A stretch of 64,000 nt of DNA from assembly GCF_004197395.1 (NCBI RefSeq), contig NZ_SELS01000013.1, positions 120,950 through 184,949 on the forward strand, read 5' to 3'. Source of the stretch: Paraburkholderia sp. UYCP14C (GTDB lineage: Bacteria; Pseudomonadota; Gammaproteobacteria; Burkholderiales; Burkholderiaceae). The notes beneath the pieces were generated by a model, which had not been told where the DNA came from, searched no databases, and saw only the letters and a program-made list of their open reading frames with translations. Of this stretch, positions 43,333-55,100 are shown in pieces (positions within the stretch are counted from its first letter, which is position 1; each line of letters opens with the position of its first letter). A program made the translations under genes and the position numbers.

Positions 43333-45435
43333 TCAGGCGGCGAGCGGTGTGGCGTTCGAGGTCTGCGCGGCGCGCGCGGGAGCCCGAGGCGCGGCCGCAT
43401 CGAGACTGACCATCGCGAACGATTTGAGGCTGATCGAGTGCGGAACCTCGTTCATCGACAGCACCGCGAGGCGTGGCGCGACACGATGCGTGAAGGTCTT
43501 CAAATGGCGGCGAATCTCCGGACGGCACAGCAACACAGGTTTGAGGTTTTGTCGCATCATCGCGTCGACCTGCGCGGCAAGCCGCGCGAGAAAACTTTCT
43601 GCCAGACGCGGATCGAGCACGAACGCCCCGGCGCCGTCGGCGCCTTGCAGGTTCTGCACGATCGAGTTTTCGAGCGCGGGGTCGAGCGTCAGCACCGCGA
43701 GCGCATCGTGGTCGCCCTGGATCGCCTGACAGATGCCGAGGCCGAGCCGCTGGCGCACACGCTCGCTCAACGCGGCCGGGTCTTTCTCATGCCGACCTGC
43801 GTCGACCAGCACTTCGACGATCAGACCGATATTGCGGATCGCGACCTGCTCGGTCAGCAGGTTCTGCAAAACGCGTTGCACGTCACTGACCGCGAGCACG
43901 TTCGGCACGAGTTCCTCGACGAGGCCAGGTGTGCGGGAGCGCACACTCTCGAGCATCGCCACGACTTCCGTGCGCGACAGCAACGCAGGCACGTTGGCCT
44001 TGATGACCTCGGTGACGTGCGTGATCAGCACGGTCAGCGGATCGACCGCGGTATAGCCGAGCGAGCGCGCGCGTGACAGGTCGGCCGTATCGATCCATAC
44101 CGCAGGCAGTCCGAATGCCGGATCGTGAGTGGCGATGCCTGACACATTCTCGCCTTTGTCCGACGAGTGAATAGCGAGTGTCTTGTCCGGATACAGCGTT
44201 GCCTGACCGAAGCGGTCGCCGAACAGCAGGATCCGATAGTCGTTGGAACCGAGCTGCGCGCCGTCGCGAAACACGACGGGCGGAATCGAGACGCCCATCT
44301 CGGCTGCGTACTGTTTGCGAAACGCCGCGATGCGTTCAGCCAGCACGCTTTGCATCGGGATCCATGCGGCCGTCAGCGCGGCGCCGAACGATACTTCTAT
44401 GGCAGGCAGGTCGGACGGTTCATTCGGCGTGGGCGCGAGTCCGCTTTCTCCATCTGCCGCGGATCCGTCAGCCGGTGCCGCACTTCGATTGCGGCGCGCG
44501 ATCCACCACGCGCCGCACGCGATAGCCGCCAGGATCAACACTGGCCACTTTGGCATGCCCGGCAGCGCGAGCAGGCCGGTCAGCGCGACCATCACGAGGA
44601 TCTGGATCTTCGGGAATTGCACGAGTTGGCGCAGCACCTCGTTGCCGAGTTCCCCATCGGCAGATGAGCGTGTGACGATGATGCCGGTCGCGACGGATAT
44701 GATCAGCGCGGGCACCTGTGTGACGATGCCGTCGCCGATCGTCAGCAGCGTGAAAGTCTGCATCGCCTGGCCGAGCGGCATGCCCATCTGCGCGACCCCG
44801 ACCGCCCAGCCACCGAGAATGTCGATCAGCAGGATCACGATGCCGGCAACCGCATCGCCTTTGACGAACTTGCTTGCGCCATCCATCGAACCATAGAACC
44901 CGGCTTCCTTTTCGAGCGCCTTGCGCCGCCGCTTCGCTTCGTCCTGATCGATGAGACCCATGTTGAGATCTGCGTCGATACTCATCTGCTGGCCGGGCAT
45001 CGCGTCGAGCACGAAGCGTGCGGCGACTTCCGACACGCGCTGCGCGCCGGTCGTAACCACCACGTATTGCACGACGATCAGGATAAAGAAGACGATCAGG
45101 CCAATGACGAAGTTACCCTGCACGACGAATGCGCCGATTGCCGCGATGACCTGGCCCGCTTCGGCGCCGGACAGAATCAGCCGGGTCGCGGCGATGTTCA
45201 ACGACAGGCGGAACAGCGTCGCAATCAGCAGCAGCGAAGGGAACGTCGAGAACTCGACGGGCCGTGACACGTAAAACGTCATCAACAGGATCGTGAACGC
45301 AAATGCGAAATTGACGATGATGAAGAGGTCCAGCGCCCCCGCCGGAATGGGCGTAAACAACAGCAACAGGATCGCGACGACGGCAAAGACGAGCGCGAGA
45401 TCGGAATGGTTGCGTAGACGTGATTGAAGCGTCAT
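43333..45435 (-). CDS. flhA: Export gate protein FlhA
   Basis: 700 residues, full length. Eight N-terminal membrane helices contain the FHIPEP signatures FSTFPSLLLIATLFRLSLNI, ARFVLDAMPGQQMSIDADLN, TIGDGIVTQVPALIISVATG and TRSSADGELG. The large cytoplasmic domain ends near residue 700 and includes VDPLTVLITHVTEVIKANVP. FlhA forms the nonameric export ring that accepts substrates. Its start overlaps the flhB stop by four bases (ATGA). Confidence 0.96.
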   Translation of the reverse strand: MTLQSRLRNHSDLALVFAVVAILLLLFTPIPAGALDLFIIVNFAFAFTILLMTFYVSRPVEFSTFPSLLLIATLFRLSLNIAATRLILSGAEAGQVIAAIGAFVVQGNFVIGLIVFFILIVVQYVVVTTGAQRVSEVAARFVLDAMPGQQMSIDADLNMGLIDQDEAKRRRKALEKEAGFYGSMDGASKFVKGDAVAGIVILLIDILGGWAVGVAQMGMPLGQAMQTFTLLTIGDGIVTQVPALIISVATGIIVTRSSADGELGNEVLRQLVQFPKIQILVMVALTGLLALPGMPKWPVLILAAIACGAWWIARRNRSAAPADGSAADGESGLAPTPNEPSDLPAIEVSFGAALTAAWIPMQSVLAERIAAFRKQYAAEMGVSIPPVVFRDGAQLGSNDYRILLFGDRFGQATLYPDKTLAIHSSDKGENVSGIATHDPAFGLPAVWIDTADLSRARSLGYTAVDPLTVLITHVTEVIKANVPALLSRTEVVAMLESVRSRTPGLVEELVPNVLAVSDVQRVLQNLLTEQVAIRNIGLIVEVLVDAGRHEKDPAALSERVRQRLGLGICQAIQGDHDALAVLTLDPALENSIVQNLQGADGAGAFVLDPRLAESFLARLAAQVDAMMRQNLKPVLLCRPEIRRHLKTFTHRVAPRLAVLSMNEVPHSISLKSFAMVSLDAAAPRAPARAAQTSNATPLAA

Positions 45436-46502
45436 GCGGACACCGCCTGCGACGGCGCGCGTCGCGCCTGCAAATAGATCGCCGCGGTATCGCGATACAG
45501 GTCGCCCGGCACCTCGCGGTCGAGCGCTGCCTTGAAATAGAGCGCGCGAGCGAAGCGTGGTGACTCGATGACCGGTACGCCATAGACGAAGGCGAGCTTC
45601 TTCAGACGCAACGCGAAATCGCCGGCGCCTTTGGCGACGACATGCGGCGCGGCCATCCGTGACGGATCGTATTTCAGGCCGACCGCATAGTGCGTCGGGT
45701 TCGCGACGAGCACGTCCGCACTACGCACCGCCTTCATGCTGCGCGAGCGCTGCAGCAATTCGCGCTGCAACTGGCGGCGGCGCTGCTTGATGCGCGGATC
45801 GCCTTCGCGCTGTTTCATTTCCTGCTTCTGCTCGTAGCGGCTCATACGCATCTTCTTCGCGAACGCGTGCCGCACCAGCACCTGGTCGATCAACGCGAAC
45901 ACAGAGGCGGCCGCAAGAAGCAAAAACAGCAGGTGGATGCCGCTCATGAGCAGCGTCTGCGCAATGCGTAGCGCGGACAGGTCTTCATGCGCGAGCGAAA
46001 CGGCCGCATCGACGATCGTGAAACGGATGATCGCGACATAGACGACCATCTTGAAGCACGCCTTGGCGGCTTCGATCAGTGTCTGCATCGAGAAAACACG
46101 CTTGAATCCCTGCAGCGGATTCAGCTTGCTGGTGTCGAGTTTCAGTGCGCCGGAGGCGAACAGAAAGCCGGTCTGCATGACCGCTGACAACAGCGCGCTA
46201 CCCATTGCAATTGTGATGAGCGGTGCAAGCACATGCGCAGCCTGCGATAGCAGCGTGCCCGCGACGACCAGCATTGCGCCGCCGCTTGCGCCGAGCGCCG
46301 CCGCTTCGCTCAGCGCTCGTGCGCTGAGCGAAGAGAGACGCGCAGCCATTTCTCCGCCCCACACCGACAGATAGCCCGTGCTCGCAAGCAGACTCAGCAC
46401 CATGCCGAGCTCCTGGCTGCGCGGCACCATGCCTTTCTTGCGCGCCTGCTCGAGCTTGTAGGCGGTGGCCTGTTCCGATTTGTTCTGTTCCGTGTCCGAC
46501 AT
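45432..46502 (-). CDS. flhB: Export switch protein FlhB
   Basis: 356 residues. Four membrane helices are followed by the autocleaved cytoplasmic domain with NPTH at 268-271 (VANPTHYAVGLKYD), intact for the switch from rod/hook to later substrates. SDTEQNKSEQATAYKLEQAR and KGMVPRSQEL at the N-terminus are typical. Retention of the NPTH switch implies that a second substrate class was or still is exported, which is notable because no filament genes are present. Confidence 0.95.
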   Translation of the reverse strand: MSDTEQNKSEQATAYKLEQARKKGMVPRSQELGMVLSLLASTGYLSVWGGEMAARLSSLSARALSEAAALGASGGAMLVVAGTLLSQAAHVLAPLITIAMGSALLSAVMQTGFLFASGALKLDTSKLNPLQGFKRVFSMQTLIEAAKACFKMVVYVAIIRFTIVDAAVSLAHEDLSALRIAQTLLMSGIHLLFLLLAAASVFALIDQVLVRHAFAKKMRMSRYEQKQEMKQREGDPRIKQRRRQLQRELLQRSRSMKAVRSADVLVANPTHYAVGLKYDPSRMAAPHVVAKGAGDFALRLKKLAFVYGVPVIESPRFARALYFKAALDREVPGDLYRDTAAIYLQARRAPSQAVSA

Positions 46503-46504
46503 GG

Positions 46505-47257
46505 CTAATCCAAAGACGGTACGAACGCCAATGCGTGCGTGAGCAAACGCAATGTCGCAGGCGCGAGAAGACCAGCCGATAGCGCCATCGTGACGAGCGT
46601 CGCGATGGTCTTGATCTGCAGACCTAGCATCAGTGCATTCATTTGTGGCAACGCGCGAGACAGAAACGCGATCGATATGTCGATCAGAAATAGCGTGACC
46701 ATCGCCACTGCAATGACCGACAGGCCCATGCCGAGCGCAACGCTGAAATAGGCGATTAGCGCCTCGGGAGTGACGGCGAGTCGAGCGTAGCCGACGGGAA
46801 TGACGCTTGTTATTGCCATTAAGAGCCGGAGCAGTTCGAGATGACCGCTCGAAGCAAAAAACAGCAGGCCCGCGACGAGCGTGAGTATCGTGCCGAACAG
46901 CGGCGCCTGCGCGCGCGAACCGGGATCGATCACCATCGCGAGACCGTAGCCCGCCTGGACGTCGAGCACGCGGCCCGCGAACGTCAGCGCGGCAAACGCG
47001 GCCTGGAATGCGAAGGAGATCGCGAGGCCCAGCATCAATTCAGCTGCGGCGGCGATGAGCAGCGCTGCGCCATCCGTGTAGATGTCGGGTGTGATGTTGT
47101 GTGCAAGACAAGCGGCGAATGCCAGCACGAGGCATACGCGTACCCGCACGGGCACCTGCGTTTGTGAAAACGGCGGCGCGAGCACGAATACCGGGCCGAT
47201 TCGTAACGACAGAAGAAGAACGCCGAGCGTCCAGATCGTGCTGGATTCGATTGCCAT
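46505..47257 (-). CDS. fliR: Export gate protein FliR
   Basis: 250 residues from the ATG at 47,257, four bases after the fliQ stop. Six predicted helices with FliR marks such as LRIGPVFVLAPPFSQTQVPVRVRVCL, GLAMVIDPGSRAQAPLFGTI and DISIAFLSRALPQMNALMLG. FliR completes the FliPQR core. Two bases separate it from flhB. Confidence 0.94.
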   Translation of the reverse strand: MAIESSTIWTLGVLLLSLRIGPVFVLAPPFSQTQVPVRVRVCLVLAFAACLAHNITPDIYTDGAALLIAAAAELMLGLAISFAFQAAFAALTFAGRVLDVQAGYGLAMVIDPGSRAQAPLFGTILTLVAGLLFFASSGHLELLRLLMAITSVIPVGYARLAVTPEALIAYFSVALGMGLSVIAVAMVTLFLIDISIAFLSRALPQMNALMLGLQIKTIATLVTMALSAGLLAPATLRLLTHALAFVPSLD

Positions 47258-47261
47258 TGCG

Positions 47262-47528
47262 TTAGCCGAGATTCGGAATGCTGCGAAAAAGCGATGCGGC
47301 GAAGCCCGTGAGACGCGCAAGCATCCATGGGGCGAGCGCAACCGTCACGATGACGGCAACCGCGAGTTTCGGCACATAGCTCAGGCTCATTTCCTGCAAT
47401 TGCGTAACGACCTGAAAGACGCTGATCAGCAGACCGACCACGAGCGTGGCAATAACAATTGGCCCGGCAATGAGGAAGCTGTTCCAGAACAGCTGCGTCA
47501 TCATTTGGAGTGCCTGGTCTGCCGACAT
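47262..47528 (-). CDS. fliQ: Export gate protein FliQ
   Basis: 88 residues with two membrane helices. FLIAGPIVIATLVVGLLISV, FQVVTQLQEMSLSYVPKLAV and a polar loop match FliQ exactly in length and pattern. It is the first gene of the minus-strand flagellar-type string; a 200-base AT-rich leader lies upstream. Confidence 0.95.
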   Translation of the reverse strand: MSADQALQMMTQLFWNSFLIAGPIVIATLVVGLLISVFQVVTQLQEMSLSYVPKLAVAVIVTVALAPWMLARLTGFAASLFRSIPNLG

Positions 47529-47734
47529 GAATGCGGTCCCGTGTTTATGTGGAACGCATTATCGTGAGTTTTCTTTCTAATTGGAAGCTTTGAGATTTGA
47601 GATAATTAGCTTTGCGAACAAACACTCAATGTAATCAGGAAGATGCGGATTTATATCAAAATTATCGCGCGCCGGTTGTTTTTAAGATGTCTTCCATTTC
47701 AAATATATTTGACTATTCGTTAAGGCATCGGAAG
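47529..47734 (-). promoter_or_regulatory. AT-rich leader upstream of the flagellar-type operon
   Basis: About 200 bases, much richer in A and T than the coding DNA on either side, between the TPR gene and fliQ. On the minus strand it holds TAAA, eleven bases, then CGCGATAA, which resembles the FliA promoter elements TAAA and GCCGATAA but with a spacer about four bases short. The operon promoter must lie here; no better -35/-10 pair could be fixed. Confidence 0.45.
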
Positions 47735-48889
47735 TTAATTCGGACGATTCTTAAATCGTAAAGAATGAATGCGCGCGAGCGCCTGTGCAATGGTCTTTCC
47801 CTGGGCGTCGACAGGGCGGTGAAGTGCGGCGTCGAGAATGACGTTGGCAACGTCCTGATGCCCGGCCTGCGCTTCCAGCAGGCTTTGCGCTAGCGTTGCC
47901 GATAGACACGCGGGGTCGAGACGCAAGGCGATCTTTGCCTGAGTGCGCGCCTCGTCGAGTTTTCCCTCCTTGAGCGCTACAACGGCCAGCGAGCCTGGCA
48001 CCTCCGCGAAGCCGCGATCGATGCGTCCGCCCTGCTCAAGGCGTGCACGTGCCTGCGCGAGATCACCGTTCAGCAGATGAGCCCACCCCGCCGCGACCCA
48101 CGAGCCGGCATGATTTCCGAATGACTGGGCCGCCACGTCAATCTGCTGCGCCGCTTGCGCGAACTGGTGCTGTTCCAGTAGCGCAAGCCCGTTGCCCAGA
48201 TGGGCGCGGCTGTTGGTCGGTCGCATTTCCAGTGCCCGGGCGAATAGCGCGATGGCATCGTCGGAATGCCCATCGTTAAGGGCGAGCAGGCCGCTTACCG
48301 TGAGGCCGTCGGAGACGTTCATCGCTCTCGCAGCGAACTCGCCCGCGCCCGCGATGTCTTCGGCATCGAATAGCGCGGTTGCGACGCACCCGCAGACTTC
48401 GGCGCCAACCTGCGGATGATCCGCGTGCCGAGCGCCAAATTCGATGACTTCGTCAAGCAGACCCAGATGGTGCAGTAAATGGAGCTTGAGCGTGATGGCC
48501 TGTGGCACGACGGCGAATATATCGTCTCCGAGCAGCGCGATTGCCTCGTTGCTGTGGCCCAGCAGGGCGTGTGCGTAAGCACTGTTATAGAGAATAACCG
48601 GGTCGCTCTGAAAGTCCGGTAATGCGGCGAATGCGCGGAGTGCTTCCTCGAAGCGGCCGCCAGCCATTGCACATAGCCCGCGCAGATGCATCGATGCGGG
48701 CGGTACGGCACCGAGTGCCTGCTGTCGTGCGAGAAGCTCTTCGCACAGATCGAGTCGCTGCTCGTCGAATGCGCACGCCGCGGCGTCGCCAAGTAGCGCT
48801 GCGTTGCCCGGATCGGACTCGATGTACCCAAGCAGGCGAGCGAGTCGTTCGGATATCGAAGCAGTGTCTTGTCCCGGAAAGATTGTCAT
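47735..48889 (-). CDS. Large TPR protein next to the flagellar-type operon
   Basis: 384 residues from the ATG at 48,889 (a longer frame starts at 48,955). Made of about nine to ten TPR-like helical pairs, for example AHLGNGLALLEQHQFAQAAQ, AAGWAHLLNGDLAQARARLE and VVALKEGKLDEARTQAKIALRLDPA. No signal peptide or membrane segment. The fold resembles chaperone-type TPR proteins of type III systems, though other roles are possible. It reads toward the operon and is separated from fliQ by the AT-rich leader; it is divergent from the giant RHS gene. Confidence 0.8.
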   Translation of the reverse strand: MTIFPGQDTASISERLARLLGYIESDPGNAALLGDAAACAFDEQRLDLCEELLARQQALGAVPPASMHLRGLCAMAGGRFEEALRAFAALPDFQSDPVILYNSAYAHALLGHSNEAIALLGDDIFAVVPQAITLKLHLLHHLGLLDEVIEFGARHADHPQVGAEVCGCVATALFDAEDIAGAGEFAARAMNVSDGLTVSGLLALNDGHSDDAIALFARALEMRPTNSRAHLGNGLALLEQHQFAQAAQQIDVAAQSFGNHAGSWVAAGWAHLLNGDLAQARARLEQGGRIDRGFAEVPGSLAVVALKEGKLDEARTQAKIALRLDPACLSATLAQSLLEAQAGHQDVANVILDAALHRPVDAQGKTIAQALARIHSLRFKNRPN

Positions 48890-49163
48890 GGCGTTTGCTG
48901 CGGTGATTAACCGGATCGGAAAGTAGGAGCGCAAAAGCGCAGTGATTTTTAGCATAGCAGTCCGTGAGTGCTATCGCAAAGATCGGACGGAGATGTGGGC
49001 GTCGCCGGGAAAACAATTCTGAGATAAATGAACGGACTGCCAACAAAATCGTAACAGCGTCGCGATTTCGCTAAACGGTTCGAAAAATCTGCGGATAACT
49101 TGTTCGGAAGCCCGCTCGGCGAACCGGCGCGGATGGCATAACGAACAGATACACGAGGCTTGG

Positions 49164-52100
49164 ATGGTAGCGATCGTCACGGGTAATGGATTGGGTTTGC
49201 AGTCGTCGTCGGCACTGGGGTTGGGAGCGCGAGGGGAGATTGGTAACGCGTCGGTCGGGCAGACCGGAGAGCAGGTCTATGTCAACGCCGCGAACGGCAA
49301 CCTGGTGATCCAGGACCGCGATCAGTTGCTGCTCGGGCAAGGGGTGAACAGCGCCGTCTATCGCGCGTATAACAGCCTGGGGCAGTTTGCCGGCGACAAC
49401 TGGCGGCCGGGCGGGTCGCGCACGGTCGATGGTCTCACGGGTGCGCTGAATACTGCTGGAAGCACCGTGACGCTCACCGATTGGGACGGTTCGACAACGG
49501 TGTACCAGTACAACGCGTCATTGAACGTGTACGTGTCCACGGCGGCGATTGGGATCAGCGTCGCGCCGAGCGATTTCCAGCCCGGATTTTCACAAACCAC
49601 CAGCACAGGTGCTCACGCGACACTGTCGTTCGATACGGCCGGTAATAGCTGGCAGTGGAGCGACGGCAGCAACCGCTTGCACGAAACCTACGATGCGGCT
49701 CAGGGCGGCCGCATCGTGGCGACTCGCGACAGCGACGGCAATACGGTGAGCTATGTGTACAACGCCGCGGGACAGCTCGCGCAGGTGACGACGGCCGGCG
49801 GCGATGCCACCTACCTGGACTACAACGCGGCTGGACAGCTCGTGGCTCTGCGCTCCGTCTATCTCGGTACGGGCAATGGGCTCGTGACGTCGACCGCGAT
49901 TCACTATGCGTACGACTCGCAGGGACGCCTGTCGCAGGTGCTGGTCGACCTCAGCCCGGAGGACAACAGCATCTCCGATCAGCGGGTGTTCACGACGACC
50001 TACACGTACGACGGCGCAAGCACCCGGATCGCTTCGATCAACCAGTCGGACGGTTCGCAGGTGGCGTTCACCTACCAGTTGGTCGATGGCGAATACCGCG
50101 TGGCGACGATCGCCGAGAAGGCCGATAACGGCGTCGTGCGACTGACGACGCTCAGCTATGACGCGACGAACAGGAAGACGACCATCACGGATCCGCTCGG
50201 GTACAAGCAGGTCCTTACCTTTGACGGCGCTGGGCGGCTGACGAACATCCAGTCGAGTTCGTCTGCGGACGGACAGTGGGAGAACAAGAGTTTTTCCTAC
50301 GACGCCAATGGCAACCTGTCGATGCTCTCGGATGGCAAAGGCAAAACGATCTACTTTTACTATGACGCCGCGGGCAACCTGACCCGGCAATCGGAAAGCG
50401 CAGCCGAGATCTCGCGCACCTACGGACCGCGCAATGAACTGTTGACGGAAACGGTTTGGAACAAGAGCAGCAACTTTGACAACGGCTACGAGAATCAGTA
50501 CCTGACCACACGCTATGTCTACGACACGGCCGGGCATCTGCTATACGTCGTAACGCCGGAAGGCCGTGTCACGGAGTTCCGGTACAACGCTACGGGTCAG
50601 CAGGTCAGCGAGATCCATTACACGGGGCTCGCGTTCGACGTCAGTGCAATGAGTCAGACCGACGCGTTGAGCGAAACGGCGCTGAACGCGTGGGTGGCCG
50701 GTCTCGCGAACCCGGGCGCGGCGATCCGTATCGACTCCACCTATGACTACCGGGGCAACGTCGCGACGCTCACCCGCTATGAGAGCCTGCTTTCCGACGG
50801 CACCGGCGACGTGGCAGGTGGACTCTGCCAGACCCGCTATGTCTACGATGCCGCGGGCCGTCTGCTGCAGCGTCTGGTCGGCAGTCCGGGCAGCGAGAAG
50901 GTCGAGTCGTTCGTGTACGACGGCCTCGGCCGTCTGCTCTCGTCGGTTCAGTTCGACGGCGTGACCACGCTGTATCAGTACGACGACGCGCACCATACGG
51001 TTTCAGTGACCTTCGGTAACGGGCTGACCCGAACGTCCACGTATAACGCGGCCGGGGAATTGGTCGTCGTGGTGGACTCGGCGCAGGGCAAGGTTCTGTC
51101 GCAGATCAGGAATTACTACGACTCCAACGGCCGCTTGCGCATGACAACCGACGCAAACGGCCTGAATACCCATTACCTGTACAACGGGCGCGGCCAATGT
51201 GTCGCGCTGATCGGCGCTGACGGGACTTTGACGGAGTACATCTACGACAAGACGTTTGCCAGGCCGGATCGCACAATCACCTACGCGACGAAGCTGTCGG
51301 CCACTCAGTTGGCCTCGCTGACGAATCCCGACGGCACGCCGGTGGAGAAGCTGGGTAGCTCCGTGCTAACGCTCGAGTCTTCACGCCTGCGACCCGCCGC
51401 AATGGTCAGCGACCGGGTGGTCGGGTTCTCCTATCTGAACAACTTTGTCGACCATGCCGTGGACGCGGATGGAGTCGTCACGCAGATTCAGTACGACGGA
51501 TCTGGACGTCCTGTCACGAAGACGGTATTTGCGAACCGGGTCGACACCAGCACGATGCCGACACCGACGCTGCCCATCGCCGATCCGGCGAACGATCGCG
51601 TCACACGCTACTTCTACGATCGGGATGGCTTGCTGCGCGGTGAACTCGACCCGGAAGGCTACCTGACCGAGTACCGCTATAACGGCGCCGGGGAGCGCAT
51701 CGAGACGATCCGCTATGCGTCGGCGACGGACGCGTCGTTGCGTAAAGGGGGGGCGTTCGCGCAATTGATCCCCGTCGGGAGTGCGGATGACATTCACCTG
51801 AACTACATCTACGACTCGCGCGGGCTGCTGAGTGCGGCAATCGATGCGGAAGGCTACGTGACGCGCTACCGGTACGACGCCTCGGGCAACGTGGTGGAGC
51901 GGATCGTCGGGCAGCGTATCGACCGGTCGCAACTCGATGCGCCACAGCAGGTCACCGTCAGTTTCCGCGCGGCTGCCCAGGCAGCCGCCGCGGTGGAAGT
52001 CTGGATCGATGGAGTGCTGGCCGGCAGGCTTACGGTAGCCGCGTCGACGGGTGCGGACTACACGGTGCTCGCGTTCAACGTGATACCGCTCGCAAACCAT

Positions 52101-55100
52101 ACTATCGAGTTCCGTTATCCAACGGCGAGGCCGGTGTCGATATCGGATGTGACGCTGGGAGATTCCGCCGAAACCCGCATTCCGGTCAGCCCAGGCAAGA
52201 TCGCCGGCACGACACAGTTCGGGGTGAGCTATGTGTTCGATATGGCCGCTGCGCTGGACGCAGCGATGACCCCAGGAGTTCTCGAGCGCACCACCTACGA
52301 TTACGATGCGATGAGCCGTCTGATCCGGCAAACGGCCTATTCGATCGACGGCGATACGACGACCCGTTACACCTACGACGGTCAGGGCAACGCGACAAGC
52401 CAATCCACCGGCGATCAGACTTCGACCTATCGCTACGACGCGCAGGGCCGTCTCACCGCGCAACTGAGTGGCGAAGGCAGCGCCGCGCTTGCTGCACTCG
52501 GCGCCGGCGCAACGCAGGCGCAGATCGATAACGTGTGGAAGACATGGGGCGTGAGCTATGCCTACGACGCCACTGGCAAACGCACGTCGATGGTGGATGC
52601 GAACGGCAACACAACGCACTACTACTACGACGCGGCTGGCCACCTCACGCATGTCGTCAACCCGATGGGTGAAGTCGTCGAGTACCAGTATGATGCGTTC
52701 GGCGACGTGACGCAGACGCTGGTCTATGCGACGCGGGTCGCCGCGGGCACTCTGGCCAGTCTCACGGGCGGCCTGCTGACCGATGCGCTCAGAAGCACGT
52801 TCACGGCGTTGGGCGATGACGGCAATACCACGCGCACTACTTTCAGCTATAGCCCGGCAGGACGACTCTTGCAGCGCACCGATGCTTTGGGTCTGAACAC
52901 GCGGTACACGTACGACGCGTTCGGCGAGCAGACTGCAACTGTGCGCGAGATCGCGCCGAACGCCCAGGTGCGGGACACGACCGACTACGATCGGCTCGGC
53001 CGGGTAGTCCGGCAGACGACCGATGCAGGCGGGCTGAACCTGATCACGCAGGCGATCTACGACGCGTTTGGCCGTTTGGTCGAATCGGTCGACGCCAATG
53101 GGATTGTGCGTCGCCAGGATTACGATCGAAATGGCAATGTGGTGGTGCTGACAGACGGCACAGGCAGCCGGACCACGCTCACCTACGACGCGTTCGGCAA
53201 CCTGCTCACGCGCACCGACGCCAATGGGAATACGACGATATGGTCGTACACGGAGTTCAACCGCTCCGTGACGATGACCACTGCGGAGGGCATCAAGACC
53301 ACCAGGTCGTACGACGGCACCGGCCAGATCGTTGCGCTCACTGACGGCCTGGGCAATACGACGCGCTACTCGTACGATCACGACGGCAACCTGATCAGCG
53401 TGATCGATGCGACTGGCGCGACGACTACGTCGAGCTACGATCATGCAGGGCATCTGATTGACACCGTCGACGCACGCGGCGTTCACACCACGTACGCTTA
53501 CGATGCGGCGGGCCGCGTGCTCACGCGTTCGCTCGATCCGTCGGGACTGAATCTCGTCACGCGCTATGAATACGATGCGAAAGGCCAGGCAACGCGCGTG
53601 ACCGATGCTTCGGGCGTTGTGACGGAGACGCGCTATGACGTCGACGGCCACGCGGTGTCGGTGACGACCGACGTGGGCGGGTTGAACCTCGTCACGACAT
53701 TCACGTACGATGGCCTCGGCAATATCCTGACCGTGACCGAAGGCGCGGGCAGCGCCAATCCGCGCGTCACGCAGAACGTGTACGACAACGCGGGGCGCCT
53801 GGCTAGCACGACCGTCGACCCGGCAAAGCTGAAACTCAAGACCAGCTATCTGTACGACGGCAACGGCAACGTCGTGTCGGTGACCGATCCGTCGGGGGCG
53901 GTCACGGGTTACGTGTATGACGCGGAAGGGCGGCAGATCTGGTCGATTGGACGCGTCGGTGAACTCGTCAGGAATGTCTACGATGCCGGCGGGCGTCTGG
54001 TATCGCGAACGGCATTTGCCGTCGCGCTGGGCGATCTGCCCGCTACCCTGTCCGACGAGTACATCGCGGGGCGTCTGCTACTTCAGTCTCAGCGCGACCA
54101 GACTACCCAGTACGTGTACGACGCAGATGGCCGGGTGCGCTTCGTCATCGACGCGCAGAACAACGTCACCGAGAACATCTACGACGCGGGCGGCAATGTG
54201 ATCCGCGCGATCGGGTACGCAAGCCCAATCGCGCTCACCGGCGAGCTGAACGCCGACACCGTCGCGAGAGCGCTGGCCTCGCAACCCGCGCAGGCCCACG
54301 CGAGCGATCGCACGACGCGCATGGTCTACGACGCGGCCAACCGCCTGACGGCCAGTATCGATGCGCTCGGCTTCGTCACGTGCAACCGCTATGACGCGGG
54401 CGGCAATCTGGTCGAACGCACGCAATATTTGACGCCCTATCCGGGCGTCGACAATCCGGACGCGTCGACGCTGCAACTCTGGATTGCGTCGTCGGGTGTG
54501 GCGACGACGTCGAAAGATCGCGTGACCACATGGATTTACGATGCCGTCACGCGACCGGTCTACACGATCGACGCCGAAGGCTACGTTACCGAGAACCGCT
54601 ACGACACCGCGGGTCATCTGGTTGCGACCATCCGTTACGCGGACGCATGCCCGACGGCGCGCGGCGCCGACCAGAAACAGGCTGCCGCGCTGCTGCCGCA
54701 AACCATCCGGACTACCGCCGCCGCGACGGCATACGACTACGACAGCGCGGGGCGTTTGACCAGCACGACGAATGCGGCAGGTATCGTCACGCGCTACGAA
54801 CTGGACGCGCTGGGACGCGCGGTGAACACGAGCGTCGCCGATGGGCTGCCGGAACAGAGCGTCACGCATGTCGTGTTCGACGCGGCGGGACGAATGATCG
54901 AGCAGACGCGCGCGTACGGTACGTCAGTTGCTGCCACGTCACGCTACACCTACGACGGCATGGGTCGCGTAATCAGCGAGATCGATCCACGGGGGGTGGA
55001 GCTGTCCGAGCGGGACACCGTGTGGGCACTGGCAGAGCGCAAGGCGCGCGGCTATATCGATGCGAATGGCGACGCACTCAGCGCAGCAGCACTGAGCGCC

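Noticed and set aside
25839-47528. Reading the locus as an ordinary virulence-type (non-flagellar) T3SS
   Set aside because: FlgB, FlgC, FlgF, FlgG, FlgE, FlgH, FlgI and FliE are present and there is no secretin, needle or translocator gene, so it is flagellar-type.
51381-53651. 756-residue minus-strand frame inside the RHS gene
   Set aside because: Antisense shadow of YD repeats, with Arg/Val/Ile-rich composition, no start signal and periodicity that mirrors the sense strand.
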